Positions 1 through 9,497 of a stretch of 64,000 nt of DNA are shown one piece after another. The notes under the pieces are model-generated. The model saw only the letters and a list, made by a program, of their open reading frames with translations, was not told where the DNA came from and made no database searches. Made by a program: the position numbers and the translations under genes. Where the stretch lies: the NCBI GenBank assembly GCA_020445765.1, contig JAGRFY010000064.1, positions 1-64,000 on the forward strand. The letters are read 5' to 3'. The DNA is from Rhodocyclaceae bacterium (GTDB lineage Bacteria > Pseudomonadota > Gammaproteobacteria > Burkholderiales > Rhodocyclaceae). Positions within the stretch are counted from its first letter, which is position 1, and each line of letters begins with the position of its first letter.

Positions 1-3000
1 TGCTGGCGGACGGCACCACGCTGGCGACCTTGCTCGAAGCGGCGTCGAGCCGGGTTGCGTTCCGCATGGACGCCGAGCCGCCGTCGCGGGTCGTGCTCTA
101 CGTGGATCAGGGCGAAGAGCTGTACAGCCGGTCCGAGCCGAACCAGGCGCAGCGACTGTCGGAACTGCTGGCCGAAGCGGCCGAGGCGCCCGGTGTGCTG
201 GCGTTGATGAGTCTGCGCTCGGACTACTACGGGCGGCTGCAGGCGGACGCCGCGCTCTACCCGGTGGTACGCATGACCGACGTGCCGCCGCTCGACCGGG
301 GCGGCATCGAGCGGGTCGTGCGCCTGCCCGCCGAGCGGCTCGGCGCGCGCTTCGAAAGCGAGGAGGTGATCGAAGAGATCGTCGCCGCGGCGGCCCGCCA
401 GCCCGGCGCGCTGCCGATGCTCTCCGACCTGCTGGCGGATGCCTGGCGCGCAATGCAGGCCGACCCGCGGGCCGACGGCGTGCTGCGCCTGCCGCCTGGC
501 TTCGTCGACATTGCGCGACCGCTGGCCGACAAGGCCGAGCGTTTCGTCACCAGCGAACCCGACAGCCTCGACGCGCTGCGCCGGCTGTTCACGCTCAAGC
601 TCGCGCTGCTGCCGCGCGAGGGCGAGATCATGCGTCGGCGGGCGCGGCGTGCCGAATGCGGGGTCGACGAATGGCGCCTGGTCGAGGCCATGGCGGGCGC
701 GCGCTGGCGGCTGGTGACGATGGGCGAGGAGGCCGCGGAGGCGACCGCCGAGGTCGCCCATGAGGCCTTGCTGCGACATTGGCCGCGGGTCGTCCGCTGG
801 CTCGACGAAGCCCGCGAATTCCTGGTCTGGAAGAGTCGCTTCGAATCCGACTACCGAAGCTGGGAGGAGGCCGGCGACGCCGTGCGCGACCGCACCCTGC
901 TGACCGGCCTGGCCCTCGAGGTGGCGGTACGCTGGCGCGAACAGCGGCCGACCGAACTGTCCGACGGCGAGCGTCTGTTCATCGGTGAGAGCGAGCAGGC
1001 CGCGGTGGCCGCCGGCGCGGCTGCCGAGGCCGCCGAGCGGCGGCTGGCGTGGCAGCGGCGCGCGATCTACGCGTTGGTCGTGCTGGCATTCGCCATCGTC
1101 GGCGGCTTCGCATTGTATTCGCTCGACCTGCGCGACCGTGCCGAATATTCGGCGGCGCTGGCCAGGCGATCCGAGCAGCAGGCGGTCGAGGCCCGCGAAT
1201 TGGCCGAGCAGCAGCGACAGGATGCGCTGCGCCAGGCCGGGATGGCCGATGCGCGACGACTGGCGATGGCGTCGGCCGGGCTGCTCGACGAGGCCGTCGG
1301 CGAGACCACGCTGGCCGGGCTGCTGGCTGCCGAGTCGCTGCGGCTCGACGCCAATGTGGACGGCCGCGCGGTGATGCGCCGGGTGCTCGACCACCTGCCC
1401 GCACCCGGTCGCGCGCTCGATGCGCCGTGGCCCTACGCGGCGTTGCGCTTCTCGCGCGACGGGCGGGTGACGGCATTTCTGCGCGGGGTCGACGATGGCA
1501 CCCGCGATCGCGCCACCGAGATCGTGCTGCGCCAGCAGGCTGATGGCGATGCCGTCGACCGCCGAATCGACAATCGGCATGTGCTCGGCGACATCGAGCT
1601 GTCGCCGGACGGCCGTCGGCTTGCCGGCGTCGACCGGCAGGCGGGTCGCCTGCTGCTTTGGAACACGGCCGACGGCACGCTGATCGCAGACCGCGAGATC
1701 GGCGCCCGCGCGCTGTCCTTCTCTGGCGACGGCAAGCGGCTGGTGATCGGCGCCAGCGGGCGGCGACTGCTGGTATTGAACGCGGCGGACGGCGAGGACA
1801 TCGGTCAGCTGGGCGCGCCGGGCGGAGTCGCGTCGGTGGTGCTGATGGCGGATCGGCGCACCCTGGTGAGCTTCGGCGTGGACGGGAGATTCCGCGCCTG
1901 GGACGGCCTGCTCGGGCGCGCGTTGTGGTCTTCGCGCGAGCAGCGGCCCGACAGCGACCGAGTCGAGATCAGCCAGGACGGCCTGTGGTTTGCCGACCTC
2001 TCGGCCGACGGCAGCCGCATCGAGATCGGTGCCACCGTCGATGGCCATACCCTGTTCGCGATTCCGGTATCCGGCCAGGGCCGGCATCTGCTCTCTCCGA
2101 ATGGCCGCAGGCTGGTCTGGTTGTCGCGTCGCAACGAGGGCGACGCCGGCGAACTGTGCATCTGGGACCTGGAGACTCGCAAGCAACTGCTGCGGCGCAA
2201 TATTTCCCATACCCTGGTCGACGCGGCGTTCCTGCCGGAGTCGACGCTGGTTGCGATCGCGGCCGGCCGCAGCCGCCGGGACGATCCCGAACCCTATCTC
2301 GAACTGGTGGACAGCAGCGACGGCCGTGCCCTGTGGCGGGCGCCGCTGCCGTCCGGCTATGGCTACGTCCAGCCGCGGCCGATGGGGCCGAAGTTGCTCG
2401 CGATGGCGGTCGGGCAGGGGGGGCGCCTGCTGACCGACGAGGGCGAACTGGAGATCGATCTCGGTGACAGCGGCGCGGTGATCGCCGGGCTCGAGATCGA
2501 TGGCGCCAGCATGCTGGCGCTGGCGCGCCGGCCGGCCGGCGGCGCGGCGGACCTGATCGAATTGCGGACAGTGTTCGGCGGCGGCGTCGAGCGGGTGATC
2601 GAGACCGGAGGGTCGGTGGGTGCGCTGGCCGCCAGCGTCGACGGCGAGCGGCTGATCGCCGAAGTCACGGTCGATGGTCACAGCCGCGTCCGCGGCTGGC
2701 GGCTGGCCGATGGCGAGCCACTGGCGTCGCTGGCGCTCGATGGACCGGTCTCGGGCATTCATGCGCTCGAAGGGGGCCGGCTGGCGGTGCACTCGGTCGC
2801 CCGGCAGCTCGACGTGTGGTCGTTGTCGGCGGGGCGACGGCAGGCCCGATTTGCCCATGGCCAGATCGCTGAACGCTATACAGTGGCCGCCGACGCGTCC
2901 ACGGCCGTGAGCTGGCTGCCCGGTCTGCTGCAGGTCTGGGATCTCGGTCAGGCGCGGCTGGTGGCGGAACATCGGACGCCCGGCGAGCTGCGGGCGCTGG

Positions 3001-4643
3001 CGATTTCACCCGACGGCGAACGGGTGGCGTGGCTCGGCGATGACGCTCGGCGGCTGCGCCTGTGGCAGGTGGCCGGCGATGCACCGCCGGCCGAGTTGCC
3101 GCTCGAGCAAGGGCAATCGCCGCGCTTCGCGCCCGGCGGGCGATGGCTGTCGGTACAGACCGGCCGCGACCGGCTGCGGGTGTTCGACGGCAGCGATCTG
3201 AAACCTGTGGCCGAGGTCGGGACGCTGCCCGCAGGCCGCATCGCCGACGCCGTTTTCAGTGCCGACGGCGGCGAGCTGCTGGTGACCGAACAGCGCGAGC
3301 GACAGCGCGGGCTGCGGGTGTTCCGGATCGCGCCTTGGCGCGAGACCGCACGCATCGACCTGAGCGGCGCGCTGCTGCCGCTGCCCGGGGCGCACCAAGT
3401 CGGCATCTCCGACCGGGACGGGGTGTGGCGGGCCTGGAACACCGCCTCGGTCGGCGCCGACCAACGTCTGCTGGCGGCCTCGCCGCCCGCGCTGCTGCGG
3501 GAGCCGACCACCGGCCGGGTGCTGGCGCGCGTGCCGCCGGAGCAGGCGGCGGGCCTGCCGCGGCCGATCGGCGAGCGGGTGACGACCGTGCCGACCGTAA
3601 ACGGCGTGCACCTCAACGCGTGGACCGTCGACCCGGCCGGTGAGCGCCTGGCCGTGGTCAGCGACGAAGGCATCGCGATCCAGGACGCGCACGACGGGCG
3701 GCCAATCGCCGAGTGGCCGGACGTCCGCCTGGACGGGGCCGGCATCGGCACTGGCCCTCATGCGCGGCCGGTACGCGGACTCCAGTTCATCGGTGCCGGC
3801 AACGGCCTGGCGGCCTTCGACAACCGCGACTTCGGCACCGCCGGCCAGCGCGCGCGGCTGTGGCTGTGGCACTGGGGCGACGGCCCGGCTCGCGAGATCG
3901 GCGACGGCAACCCGATCAACCAGCTCGCGGTCAGTGGCGACGGCCGCTGGCTCGCCACGGCCGAGGGCGCCGACTGGTGGGACGATGCCGCAGATCGCCG
4001 GGTGGCGGTCGGGCGCCACCAACTGCGGCTGTGGAATGCCCGCAGCGGCGAATTGCTGCGCACGCTGCCGTGGGACGAACCGGTCGATGCGGTCGCCTTC
4101 AGCCCCGACGGCAGTCGCCTGGCGGCCCGCAGCGCGGCGCGGGTCGACGTCTATGCCACCGCCGACTGGCAGCGCGAGCACAGCTTCCCGATCGATGGCA
4201 AGCGGGTCGCGGCCGGCGAAGTGGTGTTCGTCGCCAACGACGCGGTGGCAACCGAGGCGGAAGGTGGCGCCTGGCTGTGGTCGCTCACGGACGGTACGCG
4301 CCGGCACCTGCGCCATGGCCGCGACTGGCCGCGCATCGAAGCCTCGGCCGACGGCGCCCGTCTACTGACTGTGGATCGCACCCGCGTCGCGGTGTGGTCG
4401 GTGGCCGACGGCCACCTGTTGTTCGACACCCCGAATCCGGATGGCGCGTGGCGTGACGTGTGGCTCGGCGGCGACGACGACTCGATGCTGGCGATCGACG
4501 CCGAGGGCCTGTTGCAGATCCGCTGGCGGCGCGACGAACTGCTGGCCACGGCCTGCGCGCGCCTCGCCCGTGGATTTACCGACGACGAACGTCGCCGTTA
4601 CCTGCGCGAGCCGGCGTCGGCCGACCCCTGCCCGGGCGGCTGA
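1..4643 (+). CDS. STAND NTPase / WD40-repeat membrane protein, 5' end missing
   Basis: The reading frame is open to the left edge (codons from position 3), so the N-terminus lies outside the window. The visible part starts inside an nSTAND1-like ATPase: VVLYVDQGEELY is a Walker B-type strand, followed by the helical region typical of these NTPases (VAHEALLRHWPRVVRWL). The Walker A must lie upstream. One hydrophobic segment (YALVVLAFAIVGGFALYSL, about residue 350 of the visible part) is followed by a coiled coil rich in E, Q and A. About 1100 residues of degenerate WD40 blades then run to the end (for example LSPDGRRLAGV, AFSPDGSRLAA). STAND proteins act as switch-like sensors that drive an N-terminal effector such as TIR, caspase or protease. 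The effector here is not visible, so defence, cell-death or signalling roles remain inference. Confidence 0.85.
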   Translation, partial: LADGTTLATLLEAASSRVAFRMDAEPPSRVVLYVDQGEELYSRSEPNQAQRLSELLAEAAEAPGVLALMSLRSDYYGRLQADAALYPVVRMTDVPPLDRGGIERVVRLPAERLGARFESEEVIEEIVAAAARQPGALPMLSDLLADAWRAMQADPRADGVLRLPPGFVDIARPLADKAERFVTSEPDSLDALRRLFTLKLALLPREGEIMRRRARRAECGVDEWRLVEAMAGARWRLVTMGEEAAEATAEVAHEALLRHWPRVVRWLDEAREFLVWKSRFESDYRSWEEAGDAVRDRTLLTGLALEVAVRWREQRPTELSDGERLFIGESEQAAVAAGAAAEAAERRLAWQRRAIYALVVLAFAIVGGFALYSLDLRDRAEYSAALARRSEQQAVEARELAEQQRQDALRQAGMADARRLAMASAGLLDEAVGETTLAGLLAAESLRLDANVDGRAVMRRVLDHLPAPGRALDAPWPYAALRFSRDGRVTAFLRGVDDGTRDRATEIVLRQQADGDAVDRRIDNRHVLGDIELSPDGRRLAGVDRQAGRLLLWNTADGTLIADREIGARALSFSGDGKRLVIGASGRRLLVLNAADGEDIGQLGAPGGVASVVLMADRRTLVSFGVDGRFRAWDGLLGRALWSSREQRPDSDRVEISQDGLWFADLSADGSRIEIGATVDGHTLFAIPVSGQGRHLLSPNGRRLVWLSRRNEGDAGELCIWDLETRKQLLRRNISHTLVDAAFLPESTLVAIAAGRSRRDDPEPYLELVDSSDGRALWRAPLPSGYGYVQPRPMGPKLLAMAVGQGGRLLTDEGELEIDLGDSGAVIAGLEIDGASMLALARRPAGGAADLIELRTVFGGGVERVIETGGSVGALAASVDGERLIAEVTVDGHSRVRGWRLADGEPLASLALDGPVSGIHALEGGRLAVHSVARQLDVWSLSAGRRQARFAHGQIAERYTVAADASTAVSWLPGLLQVWDLGQARLVAEHRTPGELRALAISPDGERVAWLGDDARRLRLWQVAGDAPPAELPLEQGQSPRFAPGGRWLSVQTGRDRLRVFDGSDLKPVAEVGTLPAGRIADAVFSADGGELLVTEQRERQRGLRVFRIAPWRETARIDLSGALLPLPGAHQVGISDRDGVWRAWNTASVGADQRLLAASPPALLREPTTGRVLARVPPEQAAGLPRPIGERVTTVPTVNGVHLNAWTVDPAGERLAVVSDEGIAIQDAHDGRPIAEWPDVRLDGAGIGTGPHARPVRGLQFIGAGNGLAAFDNRDFGTAGQRARLWLWHWGDGPAREIGDGNPINQLAVSGDGRWLATAEGADWWDDAADRRVAVGRHQLRLWNARSGELLRTLPWDEPVDAVAFSPDGSRLAARSAARVDVYATADWQREHSFPIDGKRVAAGEVVFVANDAVATEAEGGAWLWSLTDGTRRHLRHGRDWPRIEASADGARLLTVDRTRVAVWSVADGHLLFDTPNPDGAWRDVWLGGDDDSMLAIDAEGLLQIRWRRDELLATACARLARGFTDDERRRYLREPASADPCPGG

Positions 4644-4663
4644 AGTCGTCGCCGGCAGCCGGG

Positions 4664-5665
4664 CTAGGGTCGCACCCGCGCGTCGAAGATGCGCCGCCAG
4701 ACCCGTGCCACCCGACCGAAGTCGCGCCGCGCAGGCAGTCGTATGGCTTCGGCCGGATGGACGTGGGGGTTGCCGAGCACGCCGACCCGGAAGGCGAAGA
4801 CGTAGTCCGGCTCCAGTCCCATCCGCAGGTCGGTCAGGACGACGTCCTGATTGCGGACGGCCGCCGCATGGAAGCCGCGGGTGAACCACGCCAGTCGTGC
4901 CACTGGCCAGGCATCGGCGATCGGTGCCAGCAGTTCGGGATGGCGCGGGTGACGGTCGAAACGGATCGGGCCGTCGGCGTCGAGCAGCGAGCGAAAGCCT
5001 TCGTGGTAGCTGTCCGGGCCGATCGCCAGCACCCGCCACAGCACGCTGTTGAACGGCGCCGGCGTGACCAGCAGGCGCTCGACGTCGATCGCCGCGTCGG
5101 CCAGCGACTTGCGTGCGAGCCGGTCGACATGGGCCTGGGCGGCGACTGTCCACGCGAGGTAGGCGGACGACAACACGACGCCGACCAGGCTCGCTCGCCG
5201 CATCCGCTCGCCGTCGCGCGCGACGGCGGCGACGACCACTGCGCCGGCGAGCGGCACGGTGTAGAGCGGATCGATGATGAAGATCGAGCCGAGGCCGAAC
5301 GGGGTCGGATCCAGCGGCCACAACAACTGGGTGCCGTAGACCGTGAATGCATCGAGCAGCGCGTGGGTTGCCAGCGCCAGATAGACCGGGGCCGCCCAGC
5401 GCGGCCAGCCGGGCGCTGTGTCCGGGTGGAAGCGGATGATCGACCAGGTCAGCAACGGTGTCGCCAGCAGTTGCATCAACAGCGAGTGGCTGGCGCTGCG
5501 ATGGTAGGTGAAGTCGCTGACCGGATCGCCGAGCGGCACCAGCACGTCGAGGTCGGGCGGGGTGCCGCACAGCGCGCCCCACAACAGCGCCTTGCGGCCG
5601 AAGCGGTGCCCGGCCACCGCGCCGCCGACTGCCGCCCCGAGGGCCAATTGGCTCAATGAATCCAT
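4664..5665 (-). CDS. YdjM/DUF457-type membrane-bound metal-dependent hydrolase
   Basis: A 333-residue protein of the LexA-binding inner-membrane hydrolase family (DUF457, YdjM-like). The N-terminus is diagnostic: LALGAAVGGAVAGHRFGRKA, then GTPPDLDVLVPL and YHRSASHSLL, which supply the conserved Asp and His residues. Several hydrophobic helices follow (a segment with ATHALLDAFT, then further membrane spans), and the C-terminal quarter is soluble. Family members are multi-pass inner-membrane proteins of unproven activity. The gene is convergent with the upstream STAND gene (20 bp apart) and divergent from the J-domain gene. The family call is firm; the substrate is unknown. Confidence 0.85.
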   Translation of the reverse strand: MDSLSQLALGAAVGGAVAGHRFGRKALLWGALCGTPPDLDVLVPLGDPVSDFTYHRSASHSLLMQLLATPLLTWSIIRFHPDTAPGWPRWAAPVYLALATHALLDAFTVYGTQLLWPLDPTPFGLGSIFIIDPLYTVPLAGAVVVAAVARDGERMRRASLVGVVLSSAYLAWTVAAQAHVDRLARKSLADAAIDVERLLVTPAPFNSVLWRVLAIGPDSYHEGFRSLLDADGPIRFDRHPRHPELLAPIADAWPVARLAWFTRGFHAAAVRNQDVVLTDLRMGLEPDYVFAFRVGVLGNPHVHPAEAIRLPARRDFGRVARVWRRIFDARVRP

Positions 5666-5829
5666 TGTTGTTCCATGAAGTCGGCGGGCGCCCTTGCATT
5701 GCCCGTTGCTGTCGGCCGCTCAAGGGCGACAGCCGGAATCGGGATCGGTTCATCGATCCGCTATTGCTGCACTGCAACATATCAGGCAGAATCGATGTTG
5801 TCGAAAACCCCGAAGTTGTCCGCGAAACC

Positions 5830-6975
5830 GTGAACGAGCACCTGCACTTCGATCCCAAACCCCGGGGCTGGATCGGTCGCTGCGCCGCCCGGCTGTCCGC
5901 ACTGTTCGGTCGGCGCCGTGGACGAGGGCGCGATCGCCGCCTACAGACGGCGGTGCCCGAAGCGGCCCCGCCCGACGCCGCTGCGCCCGTGCACGAGATG
6001 CCGCCCACTGATACCGCGGACGCAATCGTGACGACGTGTGCGGTGGCATCGACGGTGGCGGATGCGGCCTGCGCGTGGTCGATCGAGCCTGTTGCCGAAG
6101 CCGAAGCCGAAGCCGAAGCCGAAGCCGAAGCCGAAGCCGAAGCCGAAGCCGAAGCCGAAGCCGAAGCCGAGATCGCAGTCGCGGAGGTCACACCGGAGAT
6201 TCCGCTGCCACCGGTGGTCGGGGCGACGCAGGCGCCGGCCACGATGGCCGATCCGGCCTGCGACGAACTGCGCCACAAGATCGCGGGCGTCGAGACCCGC
6301 ATCGTCGAGCTCGCCGAACGCGAGGCCGAGATGCAACGAACCCTGGAGGCCTTCCAGCTCGCCCAGTTCCGCGCCCTCGGCCAGTCTCTCGCCGACTGCC
6401 TGCGCCTGCGCCACGAACTGGCCCGCCGCCGCGCCGAGATCAGCCGGAACGACGATGACATCGCCGCGGCCCGCAGCGCCGCCGACGACGAGCGATCCTA
6501 TCGCGACACCGTCGACGTCGGCGAAGCACCGCCCGAGCTCGACGAATCGACCGCCGACGAACTCAAGCGCCTCTATCGCAGTGCCGCGATGCGCTGCCAC
6601 CCGGATCGGGTCGGCGAAGCCGACAAGGTGGCTGCGCAGGAACGGTTCGTCCGTGTGCAGAAGGCCTTCCGCGATCGCGACGTCGCCGCGCTGCGGTTGC
6701 TGCTGCGGGAATTCGATGCCATGCCCGGCGAGTCGCCCGACGCTGCCGCGACCAACGACCGTGCCACGCTCGAAGCCGTGCTGTCGGCCCTGCGGGCGCG
6801 TGCTGCCGACCTGATCCTGGCGATCCAGACCCTGCAGATCGAGCCCGACTATCGCCGCGCCCTCGACCGCGGCGGCTGGGACGACTACTTCGATGAAGCG
6901 CGCCGGGGCTTCGAGCTGGAGTGTGCCGAATTGCAGCGCCAGCTCGACGAACTGGCACACGCCGAAACCGCCTGA
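5830..6975 (+). CDS. J-domain-like protein with a polymorphic Glu-Ala repeat
   Basis: About 381 residues from a GTG start at 5830. The frame is open further upstream, but that part reads like non-coding sequence. After an Arg-rich region comes a 24-residue (EA)12 tract, then a long coiled coil (residues about 150-220), then a J-like helix pair with the HPD motif (YRSAAMRCHPDRVGEADK). A second helical domain ends the protein. The HPD motif would contact a DnaK-type Hsp70. This is not canonical DnaJ, because there is no G/F region or zinc finger. The start is uncertain because no strong ribosome-binding site is seen. No operon partner. Confidence 0.75.
   Translation: MNEHLHFDPKPRGWIGRCAARLSALFGRRRGRGRDRRLQTAVPEAAPPDAAAPVHEMPPTDTADAIVTTCAVASTVADAACAWSIEPVAEAEAEAEAEAEAEAEAEAEAEAEAEIAVAEVTPEIPLPPVVGATQAPATMADPACDELRHKIAGVETRIVELAEREAEMQRTLEAFQLAQFRALGQSLADCLRLRHELARRRAEISRNDDDIAAARSAADDERSYRDTVDVGEAPPELDESTADELKRLYRSAAMRCHPDRVGEADKVAAQERFVRVQKAFRDRDVAALRLLLREFDAMPGESPDAAATNDRATLEAVLSALRARAADLILAIQTLQIEPDYRRALDRGGWDDYFDEARRGFELECAELQRQLDELAHAETA
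6097..6168 (+). repeat. 12 perfect tandem copies of GAAGCC
   Basis: Twelve uninterrupted copies of the hexamer GAAGCC inside the J-domain gene encode (Glu-Ala)12. Because the unit is 6 bp, slippage changes protein length two residues at a time without shifting the frame. It lies just before the coiled coil and probably acts as a spacer. Confidence 0.97.
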
Positions 6976-7020
6976 CGGGTTGGCGCAGCGGTCGGCCGTG
7001 GTGCGCTACGTCCTCGCGAG

Positions 7021-7740
7021 CTAACCTGCCGCCGAATCGGCCGCCTCGAACCAGGCCGCGCGCATTCGCTGGCAGTAGGCCTCGAGATTCGGTCGCCGCC
7101 GGCCGTGCGCGCGCAGTGGCGAATCGAGCGGCACCCACAGCAGGTTGGCGAGGAAGGCGTAGGCGGTGGCATCGACGGTCGTCGCCTGGGCGCCCATCAG
7201 GAACGGCTTGTCGCCTAGAAAATCGGCCACCGCGTCGAGATCGGCGATGCCGAGCGCCATGATCTCGTCGCGGCTGTGTCGCCCCATGCCGTGGTCCCAC
7301 AACTGGCGGCGCATGTTCCGCCGCACCAGCATCGGCACCAGTTGGCGCATCGGCGCCGGCATGCGCCCGAAGAAGGCCTCGTGGGTCAGTTGCCATCCGG
7401 CGTCGTCAATCCACCGGGTGTAGATCGCCGCCCAGTACAGATGCTCCTCGAACAGACGCGTGAAAGCGGTCGATACCGCCCGCTCGGCAGCGTCGAGGCC
7501 GACATCGGGATCGACCCCGTGTCGGCGCACCAGATGGGCAATGATCAGCCCGGAATCGGCAACCGTCTCGCCGTCATCGTCGATATAGGGCAGCTTCCCC
7601 TTCGGCGCCTTCAGCGGCGACGCCCGGTTGTCCAGCGTGAAGGGTAGCCCGGCGATGCGCAGCCAGGTCTCGACCTTCATGCAGAACGGGCTGGCATTGG
7701 GCAGGCCGAAGGCGGGTGCGAACTGGTGCAGGACGATCAT
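7021..7740 (-). CDS. Glutathione S-transferase family protein
   Basis: 239 residues. The N-terminal thioredoxin-like domain includes FCMKVETWLRIAGLPF and KGKLPYIDDDGETVADSGLI, the latter carrying the conserved glutathione-binding Pro-Tyr and Asp-Ser positions. The C-terminal all-helical domain carries GDKPFLMGAQATTVDATAYA, the N-capping box of GST C-domains. The sequence resembles the Fax/metaxin-like branch, which has a Cys (SPFCMKVE) near the active site. The likely role is glutathione-dependent detoxification in the cytosol; the substrate cannot be told from sequence. It is a single gene, convergent with the J-domain gene. Confidence 0.88.
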   Translation of the reverse strand: MIVLHQFAPAFGLPNASPFCMKVETWLRIAGLPFTLDNRASPLKAPKGKLPYIDDDGETVADSGLIIAHLVRRHGVDPDVGLDAAERAVSTAFTRLFEEHLYWAAIYTRWIDDAGWQLTHEAFFGRMPAPMRQLVPMLVRRNMRRQLWDHGMGRHSRDEIMALGIADLDAVADFLGDKPFLMGAQATTVDATAYAFLANLLWVPLDSPLRAHGRRRPNLEAYCQRMRAAWFEAADSAAG

Positions 7741-7852
7741 CGGACTTTCCTCCCGTTGCGGGGCGGTGAGGGCGCTGGGTGCGCCAGAAAGTCACGGTAG
7801 CATGACGCGACCGGGGATGGCGGTGCCCGGAGACGGCGTAGCTGGCCCCTGG

Positions 7853-8029
7853 TCACGAATAGAGCAGCGTCACCAGCACGGCTGCGCCAAGGAAGACGCC
7901 GATGACGACGTTCTCCCCGATCCGCCGGGCGCGTTCCACGTCGAGATCGAAAGTCCGGCCGATGATTCGACCGGTCACACAGGCGACCAATTCGCCAATG
8001 GCGGCGAGTATTGGTTCGGCGAGGTCCAT
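7853..8029 (-). CDS. Small single-span membrane protein (58 aa)
   Basis: The ATG at 8029 gives 58 residues: a short N-terminal amphipathic part (MDLAEPILAAIGELVACV), a charged middle (DLDVERARRIGEN) and a C-terminal membrane helix (VVIGVFLGAAVLVTLLYS). The frame stays open upstream to 8491, but that part has no protein-like pattern. I recognise no family. The coding call rests on the hydrophobic pattern and the charged residues next to the helix. It marks the left edge of the AT-richer island. Confidence 0.5.
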   Translation of the reverse strand: MDLAEPILAAIGELVACVTGRIIGRTFDLDVERARRIGENVVIGVFLGAAVLVTLLYS

Positions 8030-9017
8030 CGCGTCCTTGTGGGCAGAATGGCTGGGAAAACGAAATGATGGCTTACGAGAAGGGTGCGAGGCCACCTTTT
8101 GCGAGCACCGGCCGATTGCAGCAGAAAGACTGCCCGACGGACCCCGACTGATACCGGATTTCAATACCCGACTATAGCTGCAGACCAAGTCCTGGCCTGG
8201 CGACGACGAGATGAGGTCGGTCGCCCATTTGGTTCTGGCGTCGCCCGTAACATCCATGGAAAAGCTGGAGCGGGCTCTAGAAAATATTGCCCATATTCGC
8301 GCGCAAGCCCCGCAATCGATAGAGTGAAGAAAGAAATAATAATTCTGTAGAATATGGCATTCTCGCGTTTCGCCGAACGCTCCCTGTGTCGGCGCACTCC
8401 GGTTACTTGAAGACAAAAGAAAAGTATCGTTTGCTTTTCTGTTTTCGAGTCGCCTCTTGGTAAGTCTGCAAGACTCTTCAGGTGTGCCCATTTAAGTACT
8501 TTTGGCCTACTTGGTCGATTCTGCACGCAAGATGGCAGTGCAGGATGGGTCACCGAAACACCACGAATGCCTGGAAGATCTCTTGAGGGAGCTATTCGCT
8601 CGCCGCAAGCGCCGCAAAATGGCTGCAGCCAGCTACTTGCCATCCTACAAGGCCGCTTCTCGAAAATCGCAAGGTCGAGCCGCGTGATACAGCACGTAGC
8701 AAAATTCAAGTGGAGATGCATGCCTCTGTGGTGAGGTTTGGTCGCAGTGGCCGGATCGCAACTATGGTGTCGAGGTCCTTGAAAAATGCCTGTCGCCCTG
8801 GCTCTCGGCCCTCGTAGGACAAATCTTACAAGCCTTGCCCCGGCCGTACTTTGCGATTTGCCAGGGAAATGCTAATGTAGTGCGGTCTGCGTGGGGTTTC
8901 TGTTAGTTGAAGTTGGCCGTCCAAGTTGAAGGGGATTCGCATGTTGGAACGTGTAGGGGGCGAATCCCGCCTGTTTGCTTCAGAGCGAGTCTATTCAAAT
9001 TCTAGGGGAGGCGCTCG
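8030..9017. other. AT-richer stretch of about 1 kb without a convincing gene
   Basis: Base composition is visibly lower in GC than in the flanks, with runs such as AAAGAAATAATAATTCTG near 8331. Short frames exist on both strands but none has protein-like composition or a ribosome-binding site. It probably holds the promoter for the gene at 9018 (a GGGGAGGC Shine-Dalgarno-like stretch lies just before that start) and decayed or foreign DNA. Confidence 0.6.
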
Positions 9018-9497
9018 ATGTCCGCGATCGATGATATAACCACAACCGAACTTGCTGCCTATGAAGGAAAAGATATCGCGGACATCTGCAATACCGGTTA
9101 TGACGCCGCAAATGTCAACCACTGTGCCCACTTTGTCAGCCATGTCTTGGAGATTACGATTGGGCTGATTTGCGGCTCTATGAAGTATGATACGCGCGGA
9201 ACAGGAACCAGCTTGCGCGTCAATGAGATTTATAATTCCTGCTCAACGCGAGGTGTATGGGCGGATAAACCGATTTCCACGAAGCGATGCCTTGTATTCG
9301 CCACTCGGCCAAGCAATATGGACGGTTCGGAGATGGGCGAGCATCCCAGAAAGCATATCGGGATTTACGTGGACGGGAACGTGTGGCATTACTCGAACAG
9401 CGGCGACAAGGTCGTCAAGGATTCGGTCGAAGCCTTCCTGCTGAAGTTCAAAGGCGCCTACGGATCTTCCACGGCTCTTTACTACGGCGTGCTTTGA
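9018..9497 (+). CDS. NlpC/P60-like cysteine amidase, candidate secreted effector
   Basis: 159 residues with no signal peptide. C36 sits in NVNHCAHFVSHVL, with the N-terminal-helix Cys context of NlpC/P60 and CHAP peptidases. H113 sits in KHIGIYVDGNVWHY, matching the strand that carries the catalytic His in that fold. The length suits a single catalytic domain. Some type VI amidase effectors (Tae) have the same size and Cys/His layout, and like them this gene is followed by an overlapping gene for a small exported protein. Base composition is lower in GC than in the flanks, which suggests horizontal transfer. The fold is inferred from two motifs; no secretion genes are in the window. A housekeeping hydrolase or phage lysin remnant is possible. 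Confidence 0.55.
   Translation: MSAIDDITTTELAAYEGKDIADICNTGYDAANVNHCAHFVSHVLEITIGLICGSMKYDTRGTGTSLRVNEIYNSCSTRGVWADKPISTKRCLVFATRPSNMDGSEMGEHPRKHIGIYVDGNVWHYSNSGDKVVKDSVEAFLLKFKGAYGSSTALYYGVL

Noticed and set aside
6097-6168. Tandem GAAGCC copies as a possible CRISPR or phase-variation switch
   Set aside because: There are no spacers, and a 6-bp unit cannot switch the frame; only length variation is possible.
4362-6461. A 699-residue minus-strand frame, including a Ser-Ala repeat
   Set aside because: It lies antisense to the STAND tail and J-domain gene and across the YdjM gene. The Ser-Ala run is just the GAAGCC repeat read backwards.
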